NCBI RefSeq assembly: GCF_030704535.1
Contig: NC_081812.1
Coordinates: forward strand, 17,741,501 to 17,805,500
Direction of reading: 5' to 3'
DNA: 64,000 nucleotides
Source: Vitis vinifera
Lineage: Eukaryota; Streptophyta; Magnoliopsida; Vitales; Vitaceae
Below, in pieces: positions 23,501 to 32,853 of the stretch (within the stretch, counting starts at the first letter, position 1; each line of letters begins with the position of its first letter). Under the pieces are notes generated by a model that did no database searches, was not told where the DNA came from, and was given only the letters and a program-made list of their open reading frames with translations. The position numbers were made by a program, and so were the translations under genes.

Positions 23501-24629
23501 TAGTGCCTGTATGTAAAATACGAAGGTGCTTACCATTCCCAACAATCACCTTGTCATTACCCATGTATGGCTGTACATCTGAGAGTGGATCAATACTTTG
23601 TGATAGGTGATGTGTAGCACCAGTGTCAAAAAACCATGCCTCATCAGATATAGTGGAAGGAGATGCCATCATAGCTTGTACTTGATTCTTGGCATTTGGT
23701 TTATTGGTTTGAACGGTGTCCATATTAGGGTTGTAGCCTTGGAAGTTAATATCAAACCTATGGTAGCAGCGAACGACGGTGTGCCCAAACTTGCCACAAA
23801 GCTGGCACTGTGGTCGATGCTGAGATGATTGTGAGCGCCCACCATTTGTACCTCTTCTTGTGTTGAACCCAGACTGCCTATTTTGACCAGAGGATCTTTT
23901 ATTGTTAAAATGTTGATATTGTGGTGTAGCAAGATTAGCAGAGATGACGTTATCTTCTGCAACTGAATTCTGAAAGCTAAGTCGTTGTTCATGGGTGAGT
24001 AAAATGCTGTGTACAGAGTGGAGAGACATCTCATCTTCACGTGCTGTAAGAGAGGCTACTATGGAGTTGTAGTCTGCCCCAAGACCTCCAAGAAGTTGGA
24101 GGATTTGATCTCTATCAGTCACAGGTTCTCCAATGGCCGCCAAATTATCGGCCAAACTCTTTAGTTTAAGAATGTATTCCATCATTGTCAATGAACCTTT
24201 CCTTGTGGTTTGGAACTCTAGGCGTAGTTGCATCACCCTAGCCCTTGAAGAAGCCGAAAAGATTCGTTCTAAAGCAAACCAGGCTGCATGAGAGGATTGA
24301 TAGCCAACTATCTGGCCCATGATTTCAGGAGTGAGTGAGGAGTAGATCCAGCTAAGGATCATGCGATCGAATCGTCGCCACATAACAAAATCTGGGTTTG
24401 TTTCTCCAGAACTTGTTTTCTGAGGTGGACAAATTTTCAGACCTTCAATATGATCTTCAAAACCATTGGCAAAGACAACGTTCTCCATTTGTGTTCTCCA
24501 AAGAATGTAATTGTTTCTATCAAGTTTGATCGGCAGTGCATGATTCAGCATCTGCATTGTTTGAGTAGCACCGGTAGATGAAGGTAGGGTACCAGCTTGT
24601 AACCCTGATGACTGTGTTGAACTCATCAT
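20379..24629 (-). CDS. gag-pol polyprotein of the copia element
   Basis: An intact 1416-residue polyprotein that drives element replication. Gag (about 25-220) is followed by a CCHC zinc knuckle (C275, C278, H283, C288). The aspartic protease has D335 in FFDTGATHH. The integrase has an HHCC region (about 477-510) and catalytic D537, D600 and E634. The reverse transcriptase (about 875-1110) has YVDD at 1050-1053. RNase H acidic residues are about D1214, E1255 and D1291. No stop or frameshift interrupts it. The last residues are unusual: the frame crosses the purine tract and ends inside the 3' LTR, adding about 46 residues encoded by the LTR. The start ATG lies 91 bases inside the 5' LTR border. 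Confidence 0.95.
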   Translation of the reverse strand: MMSSTQSSGLQAGTLPSSTGATQTMQMLNHALPIKLDRNNYILWRTQMENVVFANGFEDHIEGLKICPPQKTSSGETNPDFVMWRRFDRMILSWIYSSLTPEIMGQIVGYQSSHAAWFALERIFSASSRARVMQLRLEFQTTRKGSLTMMEYILKLKSLADNLAAIGEPVTDRDQILQLLGGLGADYNSIVASLTAREDEMSLHSVHSILLTHEQRLSFQNSVAEDNVISANLATPQYQHFNNKRSSGQNRQSGFNTRRGTNGGRSQSSQHRPQCQLCGKFGHTVVRCYHRFDINFQGYNPNMDTVQTNKPNAKNQVQAMMASPSTISDEAWFFDTGATHHLSQSIDPLSDVQPYMGNDKVIVGNGKHLRILHTGTTFFPSSSKTFQLRQVLHVPDIATNLISVSQFCADNNTFFEFHPRFFFVKDQVTKKILLQGSLEHGLYRFPARFVPSPAAFVSSSYDRSSNLSLTTTTTLWHSRLGHPADNILKHILTSCNISHQCHKNNVCCACQFAKSHKLPFNVSVSRASHPLALLHADLWGPASIPSTTGARYFILFVDDFSRFSWIYPLHSKDQALSVFIKFKSLVENQFNSRIQCLRSDNGGEFKAFSSYLATHGIKSQFSCPYTPEQNGRAERKLRHIIETGLALLATASLPFKFWLYAFHTTIFLINRLPTKVLNYQSPFQILFGKSPNYHIFKIFGCLCYPYIRPYNKNKLSYRSSQCVFLGYSSNHKGYMCLNPLTGRLYVTRHVVFHETVFPFQSTPDQSSSVVTIPTPAFLPCSSPPVSSLRSHTTPSTSSPPLTNMPSSTISLPDLIQVPFADISTSEPHPTNQHPMVTRAKNGISKKKVYFSSHISEPTTFTQAVKDSNWVLAMEKEFSALQRNNTWHLVPPPSNGNIIGCKWVYKLKYKPDGTVDRYKARLVAQGFTQTLGLDYFETFSPVVKASTIRIILAVALSFNWSVHQLDVQNAFLHGDLEEHVFMQQPPGFINSQYPSHVCKLNKALYGLKQAPRAWYNKLSTSLLGWGFQASRADSSMFIHHSTHDVLILLIYVDDILVTGSSSAQVSSFITRLNYSFALRDLGYVNYFLGIEVVSSGTMFHLSQHKYTQDLLSRTAMLDSKPATTPGLLGQTLSHLDGEPFSDATLYRSTVGALQYLTLTRPDISFAVNKACQFMATPTTTHWLAVKRILRYLKGTLSYGIQMQQSTSLDIHGYTDADWASCPDDRRSTGGYGIFLGPNLVSWSSNKQKVVSRSSAESEYRALASATSEMIWIQYVLQELCLSSSSPPLLWCDNKSAAHLAANPVFHARTKHIEMDLHFIRDHVLRKQLVIQYLPSAEQVADIFTKHISSSQFLSFRTKLSVVPSPVSLRGDDRRYLADQQESNCPGSAATNRDQVQQTEVSCNKQKPVKNVLKKEVS
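20521..20531 (-). other. polypurine tract
   Basis: In element orientation the bases just before the 3' LTR read TTGCGGGGGGA, a purine tract that primes plus-strand synthesis in this class. It lies inside the open gag-pol frame. Confidence 0.85.
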
Positions 24630-24708
24630 GAATAGAATAGAGGTTATCTACAAAGAACTAAAACTGATATGAAGAAGAAGAAGTCTTGTAAAAAAAAAAA
24701 ATACCAAA

Positions 24709-24720
24709 GCTCTGATACCA
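24709..24720 (-). other. primer-binding site (initiator tRNA-Met)
   Basis: In element orientation the bases directly after the 5' LTR are TGGTATCAGAGC. This is the standard plant copia primer site, complementary to the 3' end of initiator methionine tRNA. Confidence 0.95.
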
Positions 24721-24986
24721 TGAAAGTTTTAGAAACTGGGTTTCAGAAACTGGGAAAAACCAATATTTCTCATTGTCTATTAAGAAAAGATGATGAGTAT
24801 TTTTACACTGACGTTTTCTTATATTTATATCTACAATAACCTAACTAACTAACTTCCTTCTTCAAGACGTTCTTAACCGGCTTCTGTTTGTTGCAGCTGA
24901 CCTCAGTTTGTTGCACCTGATCTCGGTTTGTTGCAGCTGACCCCGGACAGTTACTTTCTTGTTGATCAGCTAGGTATCTTCTATCA
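24721..24986 (-). repeat. 5' LTR of the copia element
   Basis: 266 bp, one difference from the 3' LTR. It should hold the element promoter. Because it is transcribed in the same direction as AP2, the AP2 promoter reads straight into it. Confidence 0.95.
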
Positions 24987-25156
24987 GAGGCAAGGTGTTG
25001 GAGAAAGACCATGGGTTCCGTGGATAGTTTGCTTGTAAATGTTGAGGTTAGAGGGATGGTAATGGTGGCAGGTATGTTATCTTCGGAGGAGGATGCAAAG
25101 AAAAGGATAGAGAAAACGGTGAAGACAGAGAAAAGCAAAGAAGTAGAAGAAGCCAT
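24845..25156 (-). CDS. chimeric frame: AP2 signal peptide joined to LTR-coded tail
   Basis: The AP2 start region (57 codons, including the signal peptide) continues in frame into the 5' LTR for another 46 codons and stops at 24845. The LTR part has the same sequence as the last 46 residues of the element's own gag-pol frame (DRRYLADQQ to LKKEVS). A transcript from the AP2 promoter could therefore give a 103-residue secretable peptide. Whether it is expressed or stable cannot be seen, and it may simply be a by-product of the insertion. Confidence 0.4.
   Translation of the reverse strand: MASSTSLLFSVFTVFSILFFASSSEDNIPATITIPLTSTFTSKLSTEPMVFLQHLASDRRYLADQQESNCPGSAATNRDQVQQTEVSCNKQKPVKNVLKKEVS
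24987..24991. repeat. target site duplication GAGGC, right
   Basis: Matches 20250-20254 directly after the last LTR base. Confidence 0.95.
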
Positions 25157-25206
25157 GGCTGTGTAGCTTCAGAAGCGCACACTAGTGGAAGTGGTAGAGA
25201 GAGTCG

Positions 25207-25216
25207 TTTATATGGA
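25207..25216 (-). promoter_or_regulatory. altered TATA box of AP2
   Basis: The minus strand reads TCCATATAAAC about 50 bases before the AP2 ATG. AP1 has TCTATATAAAC and AP3 has TCTATATATAAAC in the same place, so AP2 carries a T-to-C change at the edge of its TATA element. Confidence 0.5.
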
Positions 25217-27680
25217 CAATGACAAGCGGTTAGGCAACATTTATAATCCGTGGGCAATTCAAAGTGCAGAGAAACAGTAAATGGTTTGGTTTGGTTTTTT
25301 TATTATTATTATTATTATTTTTTTAATAAAAGATTGTTGAAGAGATTGTTTGAAAAATAAATGTAAAATTATGTCATGTTTAATAATTTTACTTTATATT
25401 ACATATTTTACTTGTGTGATAATTTTATGGAATTCACTTTTTATATTAAACTCTTCTTTTTAAAGAAAGATTTTATTTTTTATATTGAAAGTTTTTCAAT
25501 CAACCTTATCTTTCCAAAAAATGAGTTTAACGTGATTTTTAAAATTACTTTTAATAAAACATTTTTACATTTTTTGTTAAAATATTATTATAATTATTCA
25601 AAAAGCTCAACAAATGAACAATACAACAATGAAGTGACACTATTAAGTATTGGAAGAATGCATGCGTAATTTTTTCATTAGAAAGAAACAAGAACATTAA
25701 GCGGTTTACACTTTTTCAAAAATGCTTACGGAGAAGAAAATGGAAGCTGACCCAAGCCCACCCCTAAAATTTCATGGACAAGATTAAGGAGGGCGTATAA
25801 GTCTTCAATTATCATTTTGGTTTTTGCTTTCAATACCTTTTTGGCTTTCTTTAATTAGTTTCGAATTGGTCCCTATTCTATTTTTCCAATACTTAGATGC
25901 GAAGGTTTAATACCCTACTCCACCATTCCCTTGTGAGCTCAAATATCCTTTTATCGGCAAAACGACAGAATGTATTTGATTGACCAAAGATTCCATTATC
26001 TCTTCCTTGTGGAGACAACCATGCTTGCTTGCAAAAGCATACATGGCACAAATCCATGTGAATGTCATCACCATCGAAATGTCTTTTTCCTTGGTTTGTT
26101 TCTTTCTTTCTTTTTCCTTTTGTTCCGTTTCTTTTTTTCTTCCTTTTAAACGTCATGTTTTGTATTTGTGGGTCATGTCTTGTGTGTGTAGAGACCACAA
26201 CTCTAAATCATGTAGTTTATTGCTACTTTTGTGGCTAGGTGTATTTTCTCTCTGTGAGGAGACTCTCGGTCGCTGAGTCAGCTCCTCTCTAACCTTAAGA
26301 GTTAGATTTAGAAATAAAGATATACCAGGAAAATAAAATAAAATATAAATATTAAGAAGTAAATTTGTAATGGATAATTTTTATTTTTTATTTTAAATTA
26401 TTTTTTTATGGAAACTGAAGAAAATTTTGTTCAATTTTAATTAAAAGAAATAAAAATGATGAAGTGTTTTAATAAGAAATATTGGATTGTATCAACATCT
26501 TCGTATGGTTGACACCAAGCCTCTTGTGGTGATACCTTACACTCATGAGTGCCTATGGCATGTGGGATAACATGCCATGAACAAAACAAGGTGACAAGCG
26601 AGAGTAAGGAATATGTTGATGCAAATGGAATGATGTCATGAGTTTAGGTAAATGCTAGATAATGGCTTAAGGGTGGTAGTATGTGATGTCATGAGTTTAG
26701 TCATGCAAGCATAGACATGTAAGGCACCACGTGGGTGGCTTAACTCATAAAAAAAAATCAAGTATGGGATTTTTGGAAGTTGATATTTTACTTCAAAGAA
26801 AATAACTTGAGAAAAGGTTTTTATTTCTGTAATTTTAAAAAATTCATTATGAAATAACTTGAGAAACACCTATGATATCTTCTCCTCACACATTGAAATA
26901 ACTTAAATGCTCTTTAGGAAGGGATGTCTAGCTCAAAGGTAGTGATGAAGGCACAAGTTATACAACATCAAAAGCACAATATGAGTCTCAAGCACCAAAA
27001 AGGTGTGATGGTTTTTCTTGTTAGCTCACACACATAAGTGTAATGTCATAAGTATGGTGCAACATGTGGGCATAATGACACATGATTTGGCTATTGTACA
27101 CGTTATAAGCTATGCATGCCTTGGATTGAAGAATCTAACAAACTTGACATGTACAGGACAATGATGTAATGGGCATGGGATAAAAAAAGAGCTAGTGCAC
27201 CAAGAAAATATTACAAAAGTATGTAGGCTAAGAGAGGGCTTGGCACATATGGGCTACTTACACACAACAATAGGTTGGATGACCCTCATAGGCACGACCA
27301 AATATAACACTTGCTTTAAGAAAAGGCCAAGCGAGGGCTAACAATAAGGCATAACACATGGAGACACAAGGTTGGGTTGAAGAAACAATGATATGAAGGG
27401 GATATAAGTAAGTGTAAAGGCGACATGACAACTAAGTGGGTCGTTGAGCTTACAGGCAGGTGGCAAGATCAAAAGTCAACAATGCATGTAGCAAAACAAA
27501 TGACAAATGACTAAAACCTTTGAAAGAGTCCATAGGAGAGATGGCAATAGTTAAACCATTTGACTTCAAATTTGAAGGAGTCTACTTCCTATATAAGACG
27601 GAGTTGGTTAACCGATCTCTATCACGTGGGTAGGGTTTGGATGCCTATAAATACTTAATATTTTCAAAATTAAACTAATA
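25217..27680. repeat. upstream flank of AP2, long duplication shared with AP3
   Basis: Direct diverged copy of about 37060-39385. Landmarks in the same order in both are 'gcagagaaacagtaaatggtt', 'aagattgttgaagagattgtt', 'tctcttccttgtggagacaa', 'catcaccatcgaaatgtct', 'gcaccacgtgggtggct', 'ttgtacacgttataagct' and 'ggagtctacttcctatataag'. The first 350 bases also match AP1 upstream (about 6670-7035). No convincing gene is seen. A small frame of equal length in both copies is out of register in its middle. Confidence 0.8.
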
Positions 27681-29164
27681 TACTTTTGTGTCTTATGTCT
27701 TTAAAACTATATTTCCACCTTCCTAAATGAGGTTTTTGCCTAAAAGTCTCACTTTTCCATAGAAAGTCCCTTTAAATTTGCTCTAACCTCAATCTAACCA
27801 TTCTTGGCATGCAGAGTAAAGACAAAAAATAAATGGGCAAGCTAGACAAAGTGTTTTGAATCAACGAGATTTTCTCTCTTTTATAAATGTATTATCTCTT
27901 CTACATGGTCAACCTCTTGCAAAACCTCCCTTCTACTCTATCTTAAGCTAACATGAACTTAAATAGAGCACCCAACGACATCTCTAAGTAAGTCAAAAGA
28001 TTTAAAACACCTAAACCATTAATTTCTTATACTTTAAGTTTGATTTTCAAGAATTAAGTTAAGAAATGGTATAAGTCAAATTGCCTATAAATATTGCAAA
28101 AAAAAAAAAAAAAGGAAATATATATGTAAAATTTTCAAACTTGTAATATAATCAAAAAATAAAAAGAAATGAAAACATATAGCTAAATAAACTCTATAAT
28201 TATAGGTATATAATTAAAGTCAAGCAAAAGAATGATTTCTAACAATTAAATAAAAGAAACAATAAAGAATCTTTCATATTATGGATGATTTTGAAAGATT
28301 GAAAGAGAATGATGAGAAATCAAGTATGGCTTAATGTGATTAAGAATGAGTTGAGAGGTCGACAATTTATGAGATTGAAAGAGAATGTTCAAAAAGAAAA
28401 GTACAAAAAATAAGTTTGAGAAATTGAAACTTTAAGATCTTGGGAAAGAATGTTGAAGACAAATGTAAAAAAAAATTAGAAGCAATAATATTTAGAAAAC
28501 ATTAGACAATTAAGAAATAATGAGTCAATTAAAAGTGAGATTAAAAGATTCAAAAAGATCGAGAAAAAATATAATTAAGAAATAATCAATGCAATGATAT
28601 GAATTGTCATTTCTTTTAAGAAAAGGAAATAACAAAGAAGATTAAAATATTTTGAAGACATCGCAAATTCTAGAGAAAAAAAATGATTAAAAAAAAAAGC
28701 ATATATGTCAATTTGATAATTTTGTTTTCTTGGTTACATGTTGAATAATGAGGGTGTAAAGTTGAGGGAAGTTGAGGAAAGTTTACAATAACTTATTTTT
28801 TAATAGTACAAGCAAAAAATTAATACACGTTCAAAAGGAACATAAATAGATCTTAAGGGTATACCAAGCCGTCAATCAAAAAGCAACGTTAAACCTCATT
28901 ATATACATGCTAGAGAAACACATAAACACATGTAAAAATAAAATTATTACAGAAAAACCAACATCAATCAAACATAAGAATAGAGAGTTAAACGCAATCA
29001 TAAAAATAACATTCTTTGGACCAAGTTACTAAAGGTAATAGAAATCAAATATTGCTAAGGAAATACGAAATATAGGATAAAAGAAACCAACAAAAGGATA
29101 TCCAAAAAATCTCAAAGTAAGAGAACATAATGAACTCAATAGCAAGAAATACTAGCTAAGGGAA
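27681..29164. other. AT-rich spacer
   Basis: Begins where the AP2/AP3 duplication ends. It is A-rich on the plus strand (for example 28230-28700), with no coding frame of note and no structured repeat that I can define. Confidence 0.5.
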
Positions 29165-30290
29165 ATTCATGGAACTAGATTATGGAGGGCAATTATGAAA
29201 ATATGGGAGGATTTTAAAAGCCAAGTTCACTTTATTATAGAAAATGGGAGGAGAGTAAAGTTTTGGTTGGATAAGTGGTGTGGTGATGCTTCGTCGAAAG
29301 ACTCTTTTCCTTCTTTATTTAGCATAATTAGTTAAAAGATGTGTGGATAACAAATATGTGGGAGCAAGATAGGGATGGAGCACATTGAAATCCTTACCTC
29401 TCAAGACAATTCTATGATTGGGAGTTATAAATGGTGGAAGTTTTTCTATGAAAACTTCAAAAAAAAAAAAAAAAAAAGTAATAAGACAGGCTATAGAAGA
29501 TAGGATGGTATGGTCGAACTTGAGGAGTGGTAACTTCTCAATTAAAGCTTTCAACTCTTTTTTAGCACTAGAAGGTTCACAACATTTTCCAACTAAAGTT
29601 ATTTGGAACTCTTAGATCCCAACGATAATGAGTTTTTTTACATGAGAAATAACATGGGGAAGAATATTGACATTAGACAAATTGAAAAGTAGAGAGGTAT
29701 AAATGTTATATGTGTAAAAGAGAAAAAGAATTCATTGATCACATGCTTCTTCATTATGTTTCAATAGGAATTCTAAGGCAGTTGGTTTATTCTATGTTTG
29801 AGATACATTAGGTGATCCACTCTTCAACTAGATTGATGTTGCTAGGTTAAAATAGGTTCTACATGCTCATTTGTCTTTTTTTAGATCTTTTGGCTAAAAA
29901 GAAGTTAGAAAGTTTTTGTAAATAAGGAAGAATCAAAACAATCGCACTCAAATTCTTTTTTGTGTAATTTTTTAGAATGTGTTGAGTCATTGTATAACAG
30001 GTTTTTCTAACTATATGATGGTTTTTATTGATTGGTTAGGATCAAAGTAGGTGTAGGAATGTGTTGTCTTTTTTTGGCTGCTCTTTGTGCTTGGTGCCCC
30101 TAGTATACTCCCTATGGTCTTTGGCAAGCCTTAGTTGCAACCTTTTTTGTATTTTCTTTTTTTATATATTTATATATTTTATTTATCATGTGTTTATTTT
30201 TTAGCTACCGATTTTCCTTTTTTGGTTGCTCTTTGTGCTTGGTGTCTTTAGTATACTCCATGTCCTTTTATGTTACATTAAAGACATCTA
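29165..30290 (+). mobile_element. decayed LINE (non-LTR retrotransposon), 3' end
   Basis: The plus strand reads as the reverse-transcriptase-associated C-terminal region of plant LINEs, broken by stops. About 29175-29310 gives 'IMKIWEDF', 'NGRRVKFWLDKWCGD' and 'SFPSLF'. About 29505-29610 gives 'MVWSNLRSGNFSIKAFN' and 'FPTKVIWNS'. About 29630-29760 resembles a zf-RVT segment ending 'EFIDHMLLHY'. The 3' part holds 'ttgattggttagg' and two copies of 'tgctctttgtgcttggtg' with 'agtatactcc', like LINE 3' untranslated regions in grape. It is incomplete and inactive. The 5' border is not clear. Confidence 0.7.
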
Positions 30291-32853
30291 GTAAAGGTTA
30301 GAAATGGAATTTGTCAATACCTTGTTTTGAGGGTGATCAATGAACCTATAATATGTGTATAATACATATGTGTATATATGGGAACTCGAATGTGTGTTAT
30401 TCTGAAAAAAGGAAAATTGAGGCACGATATAAGAATTCCCATTACCCAATTTCAAACACGATAATTCACAATACATCTTACAGTTCCAATATTAGTGGGA
30501 TTAAGTCTTGGTAAAGTTGCCCATAGTTGTGCCCAGGTTATAAGATCAACCACTTGACCCAATGCTTCAACAAAAGAGACCCTTGCCTATTACGAACAAA
30601 TTATTTCAAAAAACAAAATATAATGTAATTAAAAAAAATGTAAAAATCTCAGCGTGAAAATTGAATGTTTAGAATGTTTAACCATAAAGAAAACCCAATT
30701 TTTCAAAAAAAAAATTCTTATGTTATTTAACTATAGAAGAATTTTGGAAAAATAAAAAAACAAAATAAATAATACAATATTTCGTGTAACGTGGATGATA
30801 TATCACCTAAGCATGTAGATAGAGAAAAGCATGAAATCCTAACTCGACTTTTCTGGTTTTGTTCCAATAATATGGATACAATATGAATCTTATTTTAAAA
30901 AGCAAGCAAACAACAAAAATTTACGTTTAACATAACAATAATACAAATTAAGATAATAACCAATAGAATAGTATGTCTTTAGTGCAACATTAGAACAACA
31001 GGTTTTCTGAAAGGGAAAGGACAAGGATAAAAGAACAATGAAATTTATTCAAGTAACCTTTAGATCCTCGAAGTTTCCTAAACTCTCAACAAAAGTTCAA
31101 AAGTAGAATTCAAAATTGCCTATGTAAATGAGAAATTAATTTCAGACAAAACGACTATGTAAAAATCATACAAATCCAAACATAAAATAGGAGAACACAT
31201 AAAAGCATAAAATTGATTTCACATCACATCAGCATCAAGAAGTGAAGTCAATGGAAAATCCATATTATATTGCCAAGAAGGCTAACACCTACACTTAAAA
31301 CACTGGAAAATGCTTAACATAAGTTACAAGCTCAAGCTCATTCCTTACTAAATCAAAAAGAGAAAGAATAGTGAATATAAAGCATCTCTACAACAAAGTC
31401 ACCATGAGAAAAGATTTGCAAACTCAAATTAATTTTTCTTTTTTTTAATGAATGAAACATTATTTAAAACAAGCCTTGAACTTAGACCCAAAAAGTGAAA
31501 AGTATATCAACTAATCATCTTCTTTTAGTAGATAAAATCCTTTTCAACTGCAACAAAAATATAAGATGGGATGATGCCAAAACAACAAATTCTAGCTAAG
31601 AAAAAAATCATTTCATGGCTAACCTAAAAAAAGGCATAGCTACAGTTTGGAATGTTGGGTGAAATTGTTCAGCTTGACAACCAGAATGAAATGTAGGAAA
31701 TATTTCATATATATATATATATATAGATAACACGTATGATGCTACCTCCTCAGTAAAACTCAAAACAAATCAATCAGCATGGTCAGAAGAACATCCCAAA
31801 GGTAAAGGTAAGTCTGGACTATGTCAAAACATTTAATAGTAGGGATTTGGAATGAAAACATGGAACTATTGAACTAAAGTTAAACTCTCTAGCCATCTAG
31901 TCCTGTCTAATTCAAGATACCAAAACAGAATGATTTACAATAAATCAAGTGCCAAAACATTTTTATAAGCATAGTATGCCTATAACAATGACATAAAAGA
32001 ATCAACCACATCATTAGCAAAGACTGGCCAATGTGCAACTTTGACATTTCCAAGTATAGGCAGGACTTGAGAAAGTATACCTTTTAGTTGTGAAGTGCAA
32101 GGCTTCATTAGATTTTAGAGAACAGGAGACACTTTAGTTTATGGAGAAAACTTTCATACGACCCAAACACCGTCATCTGAATATATATTATAAAGAAAAA
32201 AAAGTTTAATGATTAACCATCAGCAAAAGCAAAATCTGAAAGAATTTGAACCATGGCAGGTAAAGCTTAATTTGGATCTAATAAATAAAGAAATATTTCT
32301 TTCATCATCTGCCAAAGAAATAAAAATAAAAGAAGCAAAAATCACTAAATAGAAAACAGAAATATTGAACAGCATATCCGTCGAAAAAAAGGGGTAGGGA
32401 GAGTAATTTGAAGTCAAATATTACACAACATCAAAAAGATCATATACATTGTAACAAGAATGTACATATAAAAAATGAAATGTTAAAAGAGCCCATGGTC
32501 TCCTCCATGTACTTTCTTCTAGGGTTTATTCTCTATTACACAAAGAAAGTCCTCCATGCCATGCAATCGCACGGAAAGTCCAAACTGTGGGATGGCATGA
32601 TGCTCATCTCAAAGCAAGAACTTATAGATTTAGAAGCTGGACTCAATAGCCCACTTATTCTCAACTATATAATATTATAATGTCCCTTTTGTATGAATCA
32701 CCCAAGAAATGAAAGCCTTTGTTTAAAAAAACAAGTTCTATAATATGTAAAGAATAGTTATAATGGAAGGAAACAGAGTTCTTCCAAGGGAATAACTTAG
32801 CTCAGTGATATGACAATACAAGTAGAAAACAAGTTAAAAAGGATAAAGCAAGA
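30291..32853. other. AT-rich spacer, unassigned
   Basis: No recognised gene. It holds a short TA run at about 31708-31726. A more balanced segment at 32490-32670 has an open frame on the plus strand (for example 'LWDGMMLISKQELIDLEAG'), but I see no family, splice context or partner copy, so it is left unassigned. Confidence 0.4.

Larger units (their letters stand above)
20255..24986 (-). mobile_element. complete Ty1/copia LTR retrotransposon, Ale-like
   Basis: A 4732-bp element on the minus strand with 266-bp LTRs that begin TG and end CA. It has a 5-base target duplication, a primer-binding site complementary to initiator tRNA-Met, a purine tract and one uninterrupted gag-pol frame with integrase before reverse transcriptase, the copia order. 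The LTRs differ at one position ('acaacaacc' against 'acaataacc'). With a substitution rate of 0.65-1.3 x 10^-8 per site per year, one change in 266 suggests roughly 0.15-0.3 million years. The rate is assumed and one change is a small sample. The short LTRs, compact size and gag type fit the Ale/Retrofit lineage, which is inference. Confidence 0.97.
19031..25156 (-). pseudogene. aspartic protease AP2, disrupted by a copia retrotransposon
   Basis: The gene is a single-exon A1 protease like AP1, cut in two. Codons 1-57, with the signal peptide, lie at 24987-25156, and the remainder lies at 19031-20254. The insertion duplicated GAGGC (20250-20254 and 24987-24991). AP1 has one GAGGC at the same place (about 6431-6435), which is the empty site. 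Apart from the insertion the frame is open to a normal C-terminus (GFRRQTC), and it keeps the DTGSH first motif and the same insert cysteines. The second motif is DSGF. The gene was thus probably coding until the insertion. No full-length protein can be made from this allele. Confidence 0.92.

Noticed and set aside
23669-24040. Alternative minus- and plus-strand frames inside the copia element
   Set aside because: They overlap the intact gag-pol frame in other registers and have no domain.
32408-32680. 90-codon plus-strand frame with a hydrophobic stretch
   Set aside because: No family, no splice or promoter context, and neighbouring candidate exons are on the other strand. Kept only as a note.
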